Shown piece by piece: positions 16,471-23,505 of a DNA stretch of 64,000 nt. The notes under the pieces are model-generated. The model had not been told where the DNA came from. It searched no databases and was given only the letters and a program-made list of their open reading frames with translations. Position 1 is the stretch's first letter; every line of letters begins with the position of its first letter. The position numbers were made by a program, and so were the translations under genes. The DNA is from Candidatus Aminicenantota bacterium. Lineage in GTDB: Bacteria; Acidobacteriota; Aminicenantia; Aminicenantales; Saccharicenantaceae. The stretch is taken from NCBI GenBank assembly GCA_017999365.1, contig JAGNLW010000001.1, positions 566,239-630,238 on the forward strand. Reading direction: 5' to 3'.

Positions 16471-17334
16471 ATGAGATGGCAAGGCCGCAGGAAAAGCGAC
16501 AACGTCGAGGACCTGCGCGGCTCCGGAGGGGCCGGCCGGGGCCTCAAGATCGGCGGCGGCGTGGGGGGATTGGGCATCGTCGTCGCCATCCTCTACTTCC
16601 TGCTCGGCGGCAACCCGGGCGAGCTGACCCAGTCGCTCCAGGTCGACCAACCGGCCGCGACGGGCGCGGGCGAGCCCCTCAGCGCGAGGGACAGGGAGAT
16701 GGGCGACTTCATCTCCACCGTCCTGGCCAGCGTCGAGGACGTCTGGCGGGAGCGGTTCCGCGAGATGGGCCGGACCTACGTCGAGCCCAAGCTCGTCCTG
16801 TTCACGGGCGCCGTCGATTCGGCCTGCGGGTACGCCGGTTCTTCCGTGGGGCCGTTCTACTGCCCCGGCGATTCCAAGGTCTACATCGACCTGGCCTTCC
16901 TCGAGGACATGCAGCGCCGGCTCAGGGCCGAGGGCGATTTCGCCATGGCTTACGTCCTGGCCCACGAGGTCGGCCACCACGTCCAGAACCTGCTCGGCAT
17001 CAACGACCGGGTCATGGCCCAGCGGGGGCGCCTCAGCGAGCGGGATTTCAACCGGCTCATGGTCCGCATGGAGCTGCAGGCCGACTTCCTGGCCGGGATC
17101 TGGGCCCACTACGCCGGCCGGGAAACGGGCTTCCTCGAATCCGGCGACATCGAGGAGGGCCTGAACGCGGCCAGCGCCGTCGGCGACGACCGCATCATGA
17201 GGCAGACGCAGGGCTATGTCGTCCCGGACTCCTTCACCCACGGCACGTCCGAGCAGCGGGCCCGCTGGTTCCGCCTGGGGCTCGAGACGGGCGACGTCGA
17301 CCGGGGCGACACCTTCGGCGCCGCCAACCTCTGA
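16471..17334 (+). CDS. YpfJ-family neutral zinc metallopeptidase
   Basis: 287-aa membrane-anchored predicted zinc peptidase. Start MRWQGRRKSDNVEDLRG and the single transmembrane helix (about residues 27-46) are characteristic of the family. The active-site motif HEVGHHVQN is at 165-173, and a downstream QADFLAGIWAH segment supplies the third ligand region. Residues 116-135 (DSACGYAGSSVGPFYCPGD) are another family signature. ATG at 16471 is preceded by GAGGAGGGG. It is in line with thiC and the endonuclease-like gene but 24 bp apart. Substrate unknown. Confidence 0.85.
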   Translation: MRWQGRRKSDNVEDLRGSGGAGRGLKIGGGVGGLGIVVAILYFLLGGNPGELTQSLQVDQPAATGAGEPLSARDREMGDFISTVLASVEDVWRERFREMGRTYVEPKLVLFTGAVDSACGYAGSSVGPFYCPGDSKVYIDLAFLEDMQRRLRAEGDFAMAYVLAHEVGHHVQNLLGINDRVMAQRGRLSERDFNRLMVRMELQADFLAGIWAHYAGRETGFLESGDIEEGLNAASAVGDDRIMRQTQGYVVPDSFTHGTSEQRARWFRLGLETGDVDRGDTFGAANL

Positions 17335-17346
17335 CGCCGGGCCGGA

Positions 17347-18036
17347 TCAGCTCTTGGAGCCGCCGATCCAGCGGTAGACCGCCGCGCCCAGGAGCCCGCC
17401 GGCGATCGGCGCCACCCAGAACAGCCAGAGTTGGGCCAGGGCCCAGCCCCCCGCGAACAGCGCCACGCCCGTGCTCCGGGCCGGGTTGACCGAGGTGTTG
17501 GTCACCGGGATGCTGACGAGGTGGATGAGGGTCAGGCAGAGCCCGATGGCGACGGGCGCCAGCCCCTGCGGGGCGCGCTTGTCGGTCGCGCCCAGGATGA
17601 CGATCAGGAACATGGCCGTCATGACGATCTCGCAGACGAGGGCCGCGAGCAGCGTGTAACCGCCCGGCGAATGGGCGCCGTAGCCGTTCGAGGCGAAACC
17701 GGCCGCGGCGTCGAAGCCGGACCGGCCGCTGGCGATGACGAACAGGACCCCGCCCGCCGCGACCGCGCCGAGGACCTGGGCGACGATATAGGGCGGCAGG
17801 TCCTTCGCGGGGAACCGTCCCCCGGCCCAGAGCCCGAACGAGACGGCCGGGTTGAGGTGGCAGCCGGAGATGTGCCCGATGGCGAAGGCCATGGTCAGGA
17901 CCGTCAGGCCGAAGGCCAGCGAGACCCCGGCGAAGCCGATGCCCAGCCCGGGGAAGGCCGCCGCCAGGACGGCGCTGCCGCAGCCGCCGAGGACCAGCCA
18001 GAACGTGCCGAAGAATTCCGCGCCGTATCTTTTCAT
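17347..18036 (-). CDS. aqpZ: Aquaporin Z-type water channel
   Basis: 229-aa MIP-family channel with six hydrophobic helices and both pore motifs: [13 protein letters not shown] and [13 protein letters not shown]. The residue before the second NPA arginine and the overall length fit a water channel rather than a glycerol facilitator (no GlpF-type insertions). The ATG at 18036 has a GGGAGGGG site 5 nt upstream, so I prefer it to a GTG 15 bp earlier. It has its own promoter and is convergent with the metallopeptidase gene. Confidence 0.9.
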   Translation of the reverse strand: MKRYGAEFFGTFWLVLGGCGSAVLAAAFPGLGIGFAGVSLAFGLTVLTMAFAIGHISGCHLNPAVSFGLWAGGRFPAKDLPPYIVAQVLGAVAAGGVLFVIASGRSGFDAAAGFASNGYGAHSPGGYTLLAALVCEIVMTAMFLIVILGATDKRAPQGLAPVAIGLCLTLIHLVSIPVTNTSVNPARSTGVALFAGGWALAQLWLFWVAPIAGGLLGAAVYRWIGGSKS

Positions 18037-18068
18037 GGACCCCTCCCACACCGAAGGTTGACGCCCCG

Positions 18069-18098
18069 ACTATATCGCCCGCCCGGGAGGGGTGTCAA
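18069..18098 (-). promoter_or_regulatory. Predicted sigma70 promoter of the aquaporin gene
   Basis: Minus strand: TTGACA (18098-18093), 18-bp spacer, TATAGT (18074-18069), 33 bp before the chosen ATG. Confidence 0.7.
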
Positions 18099-18136
18099 CG
18101 GCCCGGCGAGGCCTTCCCTTCGGCGGCGAACGGGCC

Positions 18137-18142
18137 TATAAT
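18137..18142 (+). promoter_or_regulatory. Candidate -10 element of the por operon
   Basis: Perfect TATAAT 33 bp before the porC ATG; the -35 region (TTCCCT, 17 bp upstream) is poor. AAGGAGAGG precedes the start codon. Confidence 0.5.
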
Positions 18143-18175
18143 AGCGCCTTATCCATCACCGACAAGGAGAGGCCC

Positions 18176-18718
18176 ATGGTCGAAATCCGTTTCCACGGCC
18201 GCGGCGGTCAGGGGACCGTCGTCGCCTCCAAGATCCTGGCCGACGCCATCGCCAAAGAGGGCAAGTGGGTCCAGGCCTATCCCGAGTTCGGCGTCGAGCG
18301 CCGCGGCTCGCCCGTCGTCGCCTTCATCCGCATCGACGACAAGCCCATCTACGACAAGAGCCGCATCTACACGCCCGACCACGTCGTCGTCGTGGACCCC
18401 ACCCTGGTCGAGGCCATCGACATCACCGACGGCCTGAAGCCCGGCGGGACCATCGTCATCAACAGCGACCGCCGGCCCGAGGACTTCCCGTTCCACGGCC
18501 GGTTCCGGGTCCGGACGATCAACGCCACCGAGATCGCCGTCCGGCACGAGCTGGGCAGCCTGGCCGCCCCGATCGTCAACACGGCCATCGCCGGCGCCGT
18601 CGTCAAGATCTTCGGCGCCGCCCAGTTCGAGTCCCTGGCCGGGGCCATCCGGGACGGCATCGGCATCAAGCCCGAAGACAACGTCGCCGCGGCCCGCGAA
18701 GCCTTCGAGAAGGCCTGA
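18176..18718 (+). CDS. porC: 2-oxoacid:ferredoxin oxidoreductase, gamma subunit
   Basis: 180-aa gamma subunit of a pyruvate/2-oxoacid:ferredoxin oxidoreductase. It opens MVEIRFHGRGGQGTVVASKILADA, the hallmark of the family, followed by YPEFGVERRGSPVVAFIRID. It is the first gene of a gamma-delta-alpha-beta operon, the archaeal/Thermotoga-type order. The frame is open farther upstream, but AAGGAGAGG supports the ATG at 18176. The complex oxidatively decarboxylates a 2-oxoacid to acyl-CoA and reduces ferredoxin in the cytoplasm. Pyruvate or branched-chain 2-oxoacids are both possible substrates. Confidence 0.9.
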   Translation: MVEIRFHGRGGQGTVVASKILADAIAKEGKWVQAYPEFGVERRGSPVVAFIRIDDKPIYDKSRIYTPDHVVVVDPTLVEAIDITDGLKPGGTIVINSDRRPEDFPFHGRFRVRTINATEIAVRHELGSLAAPIVNTAIAGAVVKIFGAAQFESLAGAIRDGIGIKPEDNVAAAREAFEKA

Positions 18719-18729
18719 GGAGAGGACCG

Positions 18730-19026
18730 ATGAGGGACAAGAAAGCCAAGAAGATCGTCTTCAAGTCGGCCGAGGACATGCCGCTCATGATCTGCTCGAC
18801 CGGCAGCCAGACCCACAACCTGACCGGGGCCTGGCGCAACATCCGGCCGGAGATCGACCTCGCCAAGTGCATCAAGTGCGGCATCTGCTGGAAGTTCTGC
18901 CCCGAGCCCTCGATCGACATCGTCGACGAGTGGCCCGTCGTCGACTACGACTACTGCAAGGGCTGCGGCATCTGCGCCGAGGAATGCCCGTCCAAGTGCA
19001 TCGTCATGGTGGAGGAGCGGAAATGA
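18730..19026 (+). CDS. porD: 2-oxoacid:ferredoxin oxidoreductase, delta (ferredoxin) subunit
   Basis: 98-aa subunit with two 4Fe-4S motifs: CIKCGICWKFCP and CKGCGICAEECP. It passes electrons from the catalytic subunits to soluble ferredoxin. Eleven bp separate it from porC; its stop overlaps the next ATG as ATGA. Confidence 0.92.
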   Translation: MRDKKAKKIVFKSAEDMPLMICSTGSQTHNLTGAWRNIRPEIDLAKCIKCGICWKFCPEPSIDIVDEWPVVDYDYCKGCGICAEECPSKCIVMVEERK

Positions 19027-20177
19027 AGAAAGTCATCATGGGCAACCACGCCCTGTCGTACGGGGCCATGCTGTCCCGTTCGCAGGTCATCGCGGCCTAC
19101 CCCATCACGCCGCAGACCCAGGTCGTCGAGCTCCTGAGCGAGATGTGCGCCGACGGCACCCTCGACGCCCAGTTCATCAAGGTCGAGTCCGAGCACTCGG
19201 CCATGGCCGCCTGCATCGGCTCGTCGGTCGCCGGGGCCCGCTCGTTCACGGCCACCTCGTCCCAGGGCCTGGCCCTCATGCACGAGATGCTCCACTGGGC
19301 CGCCGGCGGGCGCCACCCCATCGTCATGGGCAACATCAACCGGTCCATGGCCCCGGGCTGGTCGATCTGGGCCGACCAGAACGACAGCCTGTCGCAGCGG
19401 GACACGGGCTGGATGCAGTTCTACTGCGCCTCGAACCAGGAGGTCGTCGACACGGTCATCCAGGCCTTCAAGGTCAGCGAGACCCTGATGATCCCGTCCA
19501 TGGTCGTGCTCGACGCCTTCGCCCTGTCCCACACCTACGAGGTCGTCGACGTCCCCGACCAGGCCCTGGTCGACAAGTTCCTGCCCCCGTTCAAGCCGGA
19601 GATCAAGCTGACCCCGGCCGATCCGCGGGCCTTCGGCGGGCTGACCGGCTCGGAACACTACATGGAGCTCCGCTACCGCCTCCAGAAGGATATAGAGAAA
19701 GCCCCGGCCCTGATCGAGGAGACGGGCCGCGAGTACGAAAAGCTCTTCGGCCGGCGCCTCGGCCTGGTCGACGCCTACAAGTGCGAAGACGCCGAGTTCG
19801 TCTTCGTCACCTCGGGCACGGCCGGCTACACGGCCCGGGCCGCCGTCGACGACCTGCGGGCCTCCGGCGTCAAGGCCGGCAACCTGCGCATCAAGGTCTT
19901 CCGGCCCTTCCCCTTCGACGCCGTCCGGGAGGTCCTGGGGCGGGTCAAGAAGGCGGCCGTCGTCGACCGCAACTGCTCCTACGGCGCCGGCGGCATCTTC
20001 GCCCAGGAGGTCAAGTCGGCCCTCTACGGGCGCCCCGGCATGCCCCCGCTCTTCGGCTACATCGCCGGTCTGGGCGGCCGCGACATCACCGTGGACTCGT
20101 TCAAGGAAGTGGCCGCGGACGCGCGGACCAAGGACCGCGCCGGCGAGGAGATCGTCTGGATCGGAGTGAAGAAATGA
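19023..20177 (+). CDS. porA: 2-oxoacid:ferredoxin oxidoreductase, alpha subunit
   Basis: 384-aa alpha subunit. The N-terminal pyrimidine-binding-like domain shows VIAAYPITPQTQVVELLSEM, KVESEHSAMAACIGSSVAGA and FTATSSQGLALMHEMLHWA. The C-terminal domain has the KVFRPFPFDAVREVL and GAGGIFAQEV stretches. The start overlaps the porD stop by 4 bp and the stop overlaps porB by 4 bp. Substrate (pyruvate versus branched-chain 2-oxoacid) cannot be settled by eye. Confidence 0.92.
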   Translation: MKKVIMGNHALSYGAMLSRSQVIAAYPITPQTQVVELLSEMCADGTLDAQFIKVESEHSAMAACIGSSVAGARSFTATSSQGLALMHEMLHWAAGGRHPIVMGNINRSMAPGWSIWADQNDSLSQRDTGWMQFYCASNQEVVDTVIQAFKVSETLMIPSMVVLDAFALSHTYEVVDVPDQALVDKFLPPFKPEIKLTPADPRAFGGLTGSEHYMELRYRLQKDIEKAPALIEETGREYEKLFGRRLGLVDAYKCEDAEFVFVTSGTAGYTARAAVDDLRASGVKAGNLRIKVFRPFPFDAVREVLGRVKKAAVVDRNCSYGAGGIFAQEVKSALYGRPGMPPLFGYIAGLGGRDITVDSFKEVAADARTKDRAGEEIVWIGVKK

Positions 20178-21082
20178 GCCAAGAAGCCAAAAAAGACAAG
20201 AAGATGACCCTGACCATCCCGCCCGATGAGCTGATGGCCTGCGGCCACCTGGCCTGCCAGGGCTGCGGCGCCACGCTGGCCATGCGCTATATGCTCAAGG
20301 CCCTCGGGCAGAAGACGGCCCTGTGCATCCCGGCCTGCTGCTGGGCCGTCATCGACGGACCCTACCCGTACTCGTCGATGGACTGCCCCATCTACCACTG
20401 CGCCTTCGAGACGGCCGCGTCGACGGCGACGGGCGTCAAGGCCGGGCTGGAGGCGACGGGCGACACGGAGACGACGGTCGTGGCCTGGGCCGGCGACGGC
20501 GGCACCTTCGACATCGGCCTGCAGGCCCTGTCGGGGGGGGCCGAGCGCAACGAGGACATCATCTACGTCTGCTACGACAACGAGGCCTACATGAACACCG
20601 GCATCCAGCGCTCGTCGGCGACGCCCTACGGCGCCTGGACGACGACGACGCCGGTCAAGCACTTCAAGACCCGGCCGAAGAAGGACATGGTGGCCATCAT
20701 GGCCGCCCACCGCATCCCCTACATCGCCACGGCCAGCGTCTCCCACCCCGAGGACTTCGTCAAGAAGGTCAAGAAGGCCAAGGGCATCAAGGGCACGCGC
20801 TTCTTCCACGTCTACGCGCCCTGCCCGACGGGCTGGAAGAGCCGGCCCGAGGACACCGTCAAGCTGGCCCGGATGGCCGTCCAGAACGGCTATTTCCCGC
20901 TGTTCGAGATCGAGAACGGCGAGGCCTACACGATCAACCTCAAGCTCAAGGACAAGAAGCCCGTCGACGACTACGTCCGGCTGCAGGGGCGCTTCCGCCA
21001 CCTCAAGCCCGAGCAGATCGCGGCCATCCAGGCCGACGTCGACGCCCGCTGGCAGCGCCTGCTGAAGCTCGCCGGCGCCTGA
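20174..21082 (+). CDS. porB: 2-oxoacid:ferredoxin oxidoreductase, beta subunit (TPP-binding)
   Basis: 302-aa TPP-binding subunit. Cluster cysteines appear in CGHLACQGCGATLAMR, and the TPP/Mg motif is AWAGDGGTFDIGLQALSGGAERNEDIIYVCYDNEAYMNTG (GDG...N). Other family stretches are FFHVYAPCPTGW and the C-terminal FRHLKPEQI. It completes the PorCDAB complex. ATG overlaps the porA stop as ATGA. An inverted-repeat element begins 10 bp after the stop. Confidence 0.92.
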   Translation: MSQEAKKDKKMTLTIPPDELMACGHLACQGCGATLAMRYMLKALGQKTALCIPACCWAVIDGPYPYSSMDCPIYHCAFETAASTATGVKAGLEATGDTETTVVAWAGDGGTFDIGLQALSGGAERNEDIIYVCYDNEAYMNTGIQRSSATPYGAWTTTTPVKHFKTRPKKDMVAIMAAHRIPYIATASVSHPEDFVKKVKKAKGIKGTRFFHVYAPCPTGWKSRPEDTVKLARMAVQNGYFPLFEIENGEAYTINLKLKDKKPVDDYVRLQGRFRHLKPEQIAAIQADVDARWQRLLKLAGA

Positions 21083-21091
21083 TATCCGGAA

Positions 21092-21147
21092 GGGACCTGG
21101 TCTTTACAAACGCCGGTTTTCCCCTGGCGATGTAAAGACCTGGCTCC
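21092..21147. repeat. REP-like palindromic element, copy 1
   Basis: Arms GGTCTTTACA (21099-21108) and TGTAAAGACC (21131-21140) around a core GTTTTCCCCTGG. A clearly related copy lies in inverted orientation at 21774-21828, on the other side of the TlpA-like gene. Its outer CCTGGTCTT/AAGACCTGG sequences recur in the element at 34335-34400. A T-rich tract (TTCTTTTTT) follows, so it may also help end the por transcript. Confidence 0.7.
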
Positions 21148-21174
21148 TTCTTTTTTGTCCCGCCCGCCGCCGTT

Positions 21175-21203
21175 TTGACTTGCGACCGGGGATTCACTAT
21201 AAT
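21175..21203 (+). promoter_or_regulatory. Predicted sigma70 promoter of the TlpA-like gene
   Basis: TTGACT (21175-21180), 17-bp spacer, perfect TATAAT (21198-21203), in an AT-rich patch. An AGGAGCCCC ribosome-binding site precedes the ATG at 21245. Confidence 0.8.
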
Positions 21204-21244
21204 TTTGATAGTATTTCTATGAAAAGACCCGACAGGAGCCCCCG

Positions 21245-21766
21245 ATGAAGAGAACGACCGCCGCGACCGCGGCCCTGATCCTGTTCGCGCTGGCGGCCAC
21301 CTTGGCCGCCGCCTGCGCCCCCGACAAGGCCGAGCCCCGGACAGAGAGCCCGGCCGAGACCGCCCCCGACTTCGCCCTGAACGACCTCCAGGGCAACGCG
21401 ATCACGTTGGCGGACTACAAGGGCAAGGTCCTGTTCCTCAACTTCTGGGCCACCTGGTGCCCCCCCTGCCGCCGCGAGATCCCCGACTTCATCGAGGCCT
21501 ACAAGGAACTCAAGGGCGAGGGCCTCGAGATCCTGGGCGTCTCGGTCGACGAGGTCACCGCCGCGGCCCTGCTCGACTGGGTCCGCAAGACCGGCATCAA
21601 CTACCCCGTCGCGTTGGCGACTCCCGAGATCGTCCAGGCCTACCGCCCGGGCGAGTTCATCCCGGCCACCATCGTCATCGACGGCAAGGGCGTCATTCGC
21701 CACCGCCAGTCCGAGCTCATGGACAAGGAGACGCTCGTCCGCCTGTTCAGGGAATATAACAAATAG
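21245..21766 (+). CDS. TlpA/ResA-like thiol-disulfide lipoprotein
   Basis: 173-aa lipoprotein: signal sequence with lipobox LAAAC (Cys24), then an AhpC/TSA-Redoxin-type thioredoxin fold. The active site NFWATWCPPCRREIP lies near residues 68-82, with a GEFIPATIVID cis-proline loop downstream. It would act as a membrane-tethered periplasmic thiol:disulfide reductant, for instance in cytochrome c maturation, though no such genes are nearby. The gene and its own promoter are enclosed by two inverted copies of one palindromic element. Confidence 0.88.
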   Translation: MKRTTAATAALILFALAATLAAACAPDKAEPRTESPAETAPDFALNDLQGNAITLADYKGKVLFLNFWATWCPPCRREIPDFIEAYKELKGEGLEILGVSVDEVTAAALLDWVRKTGINYPVALATPEIVQAYRPGEFIPATIVIDGKGVIRHRQSELMDKETLVRLFREYNK

Positions 21767-21773
21767 GGCGGCC

Positions 21774-21828
21774 GGTGCCAGGCCTTCACATCTCCAGGGG
21801 AAAACTGACGTTTGTGAATGCCAGGCAC
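21774..21828. repeat. REP-like palindromic element, copy 2 (inverted)
   Basis: Imperfect arms TGCCAGGCCTTCACA (21776-21790) and TGTGAATGCCAGGCA (21813-21827). Its reverse complement aligns over its whole length with the element at 21092-21147, sharing the core GTTTTCCCCTGG. TGCCTGGCA-type ends are typical of REP sequences mobilised by Y1 transposases; no such gene is in the window. Confidence 0.7.
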
Positions 21829-21878
21829 TCTCTTGACGGGTATCGTCTTAACGGCTTCCGATAGGGGCGCGGCTGTGC

Positions 21879-21884
21879 CATAAT
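21879..21884 (+). promoter_or_regulatory. Candidate -10 element, leaderless arrangement
   Basis: CATAAT lies 6 nt before the GTG at 21891, with no Shine-Dalgarno sequence between. The transcript may start at or next to the start codon. The -35 is not obvious. Confidence 0.35.
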
Positions 21885-21890
21885 GGGGCC

Positions 21891-22937
21891 GTGACCCCGC
21901 TCGTGACGCTCCAGGTCCCGTCCCAGCCGCCCGCCCCGACGCCCGTCGACGGCGGCCTGCCCTTCTGGCTGCTCTGGCTCCTGCTCAGCGTCATCCTGCT
22001 CCTCGTCGCCTTCATCTTCCTCCGCGACAAGGACCTCCGCCGCCGCGTCAGCGCTTTCCTGTCCGGGGCCCGCCGCCACATGGCGCGCCTCCGCATCCAG
22101 GTCCGGCTGAAGAAGGAGCGGGAGAAGAAGGCCGCCCTGTGGCGCGAGCTGGGCAGGCTGGCCTGGAGCGAGGACGTCCGGGCCGCCTGCATCGAGGCCG
22201 AGTGCGCCCGCCTGGCCGCCTTCGAGGAGGACATCGCCCGCCACCGCAAGACCTGGCACGACGTCTACTCGCGCGTCGAGACCCTCGGCCGCGAGCACGA
22301 CGAGGCCATGGCCCGCTTCCGCACCCTCGTCGCCGAGCAGGAGGAGGCCCGCCGGCCCCACCAGGAGGAGATGCTGGCCCTGGCCGGCCGCAAGCGGGAG
22401 ATGCTCGACGCCCTCGAGGCCGCCCTGCGCGAGACCGAGGACGCCGAGGCCCAGCTCCGGGCCGTCGAGTCGGACGCCGGCGCGATCGAGGCCGATCCCC
22501 GCCTGGCGCCGGCCGAGAGAAAAGCCCGCCTGGACCGGGCCCGCGGCAAGGCCGCCGGCCTGGCCGCCGCCGTCCGCGCCCTGCGCGATCGGACGCCGTT
22601 GCTCCAGGAGGAGCGCTACCGCCTGGACCGCCGCCTCGAGGAGGTCGAGGGCCGGGTCCGCGTCTTCAACGCCGCCATCCAGCGCATCGACGCCGAGTAC
22701 CGCGGCCGCCTCGAAGCCCTCGAGAAGGAGATCCGGGAGTGGCAGAAGGCCAAGGAGCGCGTCCAGGACAGGATCGTCGACGTCAAGCGCCTCATGGAGC
22801 CCCTGTTCGAGACGACGGGCCGCATCCTCGACGGGGCCCGCGTCCCCCACGAGGAGCTGGCGGTCCTCTACTTCCAGATCGACAGCGTCGACCGGACGGT
22901 GGCCGAGCTCGAAGCGCGCCTCGAACGCCTGACGTGA
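21891..22937 (+). CDS. Membrane-anchored coiled-coil protein of unknown function
   Basis: 348 aa. A short Pro-rich N-terminus is followed by one strong transmembrane helix (about residues 24-43, FWLLWLLLSVILLLVAFIFL). The remaining 300 residues are highly charged, heptad-rich and almost certainly coiled coil. No catalytic motif is visible. The GTG at 21891 is the only sensible start for the anchor. It precedes queH by 4 bp, so they are probably co-transcribed. I do not recognise a family; a scaffolding or envelope-tethering role would be a guess. Confidence 0.7.
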   Translation: MTPLVTLQVPSQPPAPTPVDGGLPFWLLWLLLSVILLLVAFIFLRDKDLRRRVSAFLSGARRHMARLRIQVRLKKEREKKAALWRELGRLAWSEDVRAACIEAECARLAAFEEDIARHRKTWHDVYSRVETLGREHDEAMARFRTLVAEQEEARRPHQEEMLALAGRKREMLDALEAALRETEDAEAQLRAVESDAGAIEADPRLAPAERKARLDRARGKAAGLAAAVRALRDRTPLLQEERYRLDRRLEEVEGRVRVFNAAIQRIDAEYRGRLEALEKEIREWQKAKERVQDRIVDVKRLMEPLFETTGRILDGARVPHEELAVLYFQIDSVDRTVAELEARLERLT

Positions 22938-22941
22938 CGCC

Positions 22942-23505
22942 GTGACCAAGCCGCGCCTGCTCGTCCACGTCTGCTGCGCCCCCGACGCCCTCTACGTCTT
23001 CGGGCTCCTCCGCGACGCCTACGACGTCGCCGGTTTCTTCTCCAACTCCAACATCCACCCCCGCGAGGAGTACGTCCTGCGGCTCGAGGAGGCCCGGCGC
23101 GTGGCTAGGACGGCCTGCCTGCCGCTGCTCGAGGACGACTACGACCCCGACGCCTGGCTGGCCCTGACCCGCAAGCTGAAGGACGAGCCGGAGAAGGGCC
23201 GCCGCTGCGACGTCTGCTACGCCGTCCGCCTGGCCCGCACGGCCGAGCGGGCCGCCCGGGAGGGCTTCGACGCCTTCGCCACGGTCATGAGCCTCAGCCC
23301 GTGGAAAAAGGCCGCCGCGCTGAACCGCATCGGCCGGATGTTCGCCGCCCGTCACCCCGGCCTGGCCTTCCTCGAATCCGACTTCAAGAAGAAGGACGGC
23401 TTCAAAAAGAGCGTCGATCTCAGCAAGGCCCACGGCCTCTACCGCCAGGACTACTGCGGCTGCCTTTACAGCCTGGAGGCGGCCCGGAAGAGGACGGCCC
23501 GGTGA
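22942..23505 (+). CDS. queH: Epoxyqueuosine reductase QueH
   Basis: 187-aa QueH (DUF208) that reduces epoxyqueuosine to queuosine in tRNA, replacing the unrelated QueG. Cysteine motifs of the family are all present: HVCCAPDAL (Cys11-12), RRCDVCYAVRL (near 88-91) and YRQDYCGCLYS (near 170-172), plus the FSNSNIHPREEY segment. GTG start at 22942; its stop overlaps the hypF GTG as GTGA. Confidence 0.92.
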   Translation: MTKPRLLVHVCCAPDALYVFGLLRDAYDVAGFFSNSNIHPREEYVLRLEEARRVARTACLPLLEDDYDPDAWLALTRKLKDEPEKGRRCDVCYAVRLARTAERAAREGFDAFATVMSLSPWKKAAALNRIGRMFAARHPGLAFLESDFKKKDGFKKSVDLSKAHGLYRQDYCGCLYSLEAARKRTAR

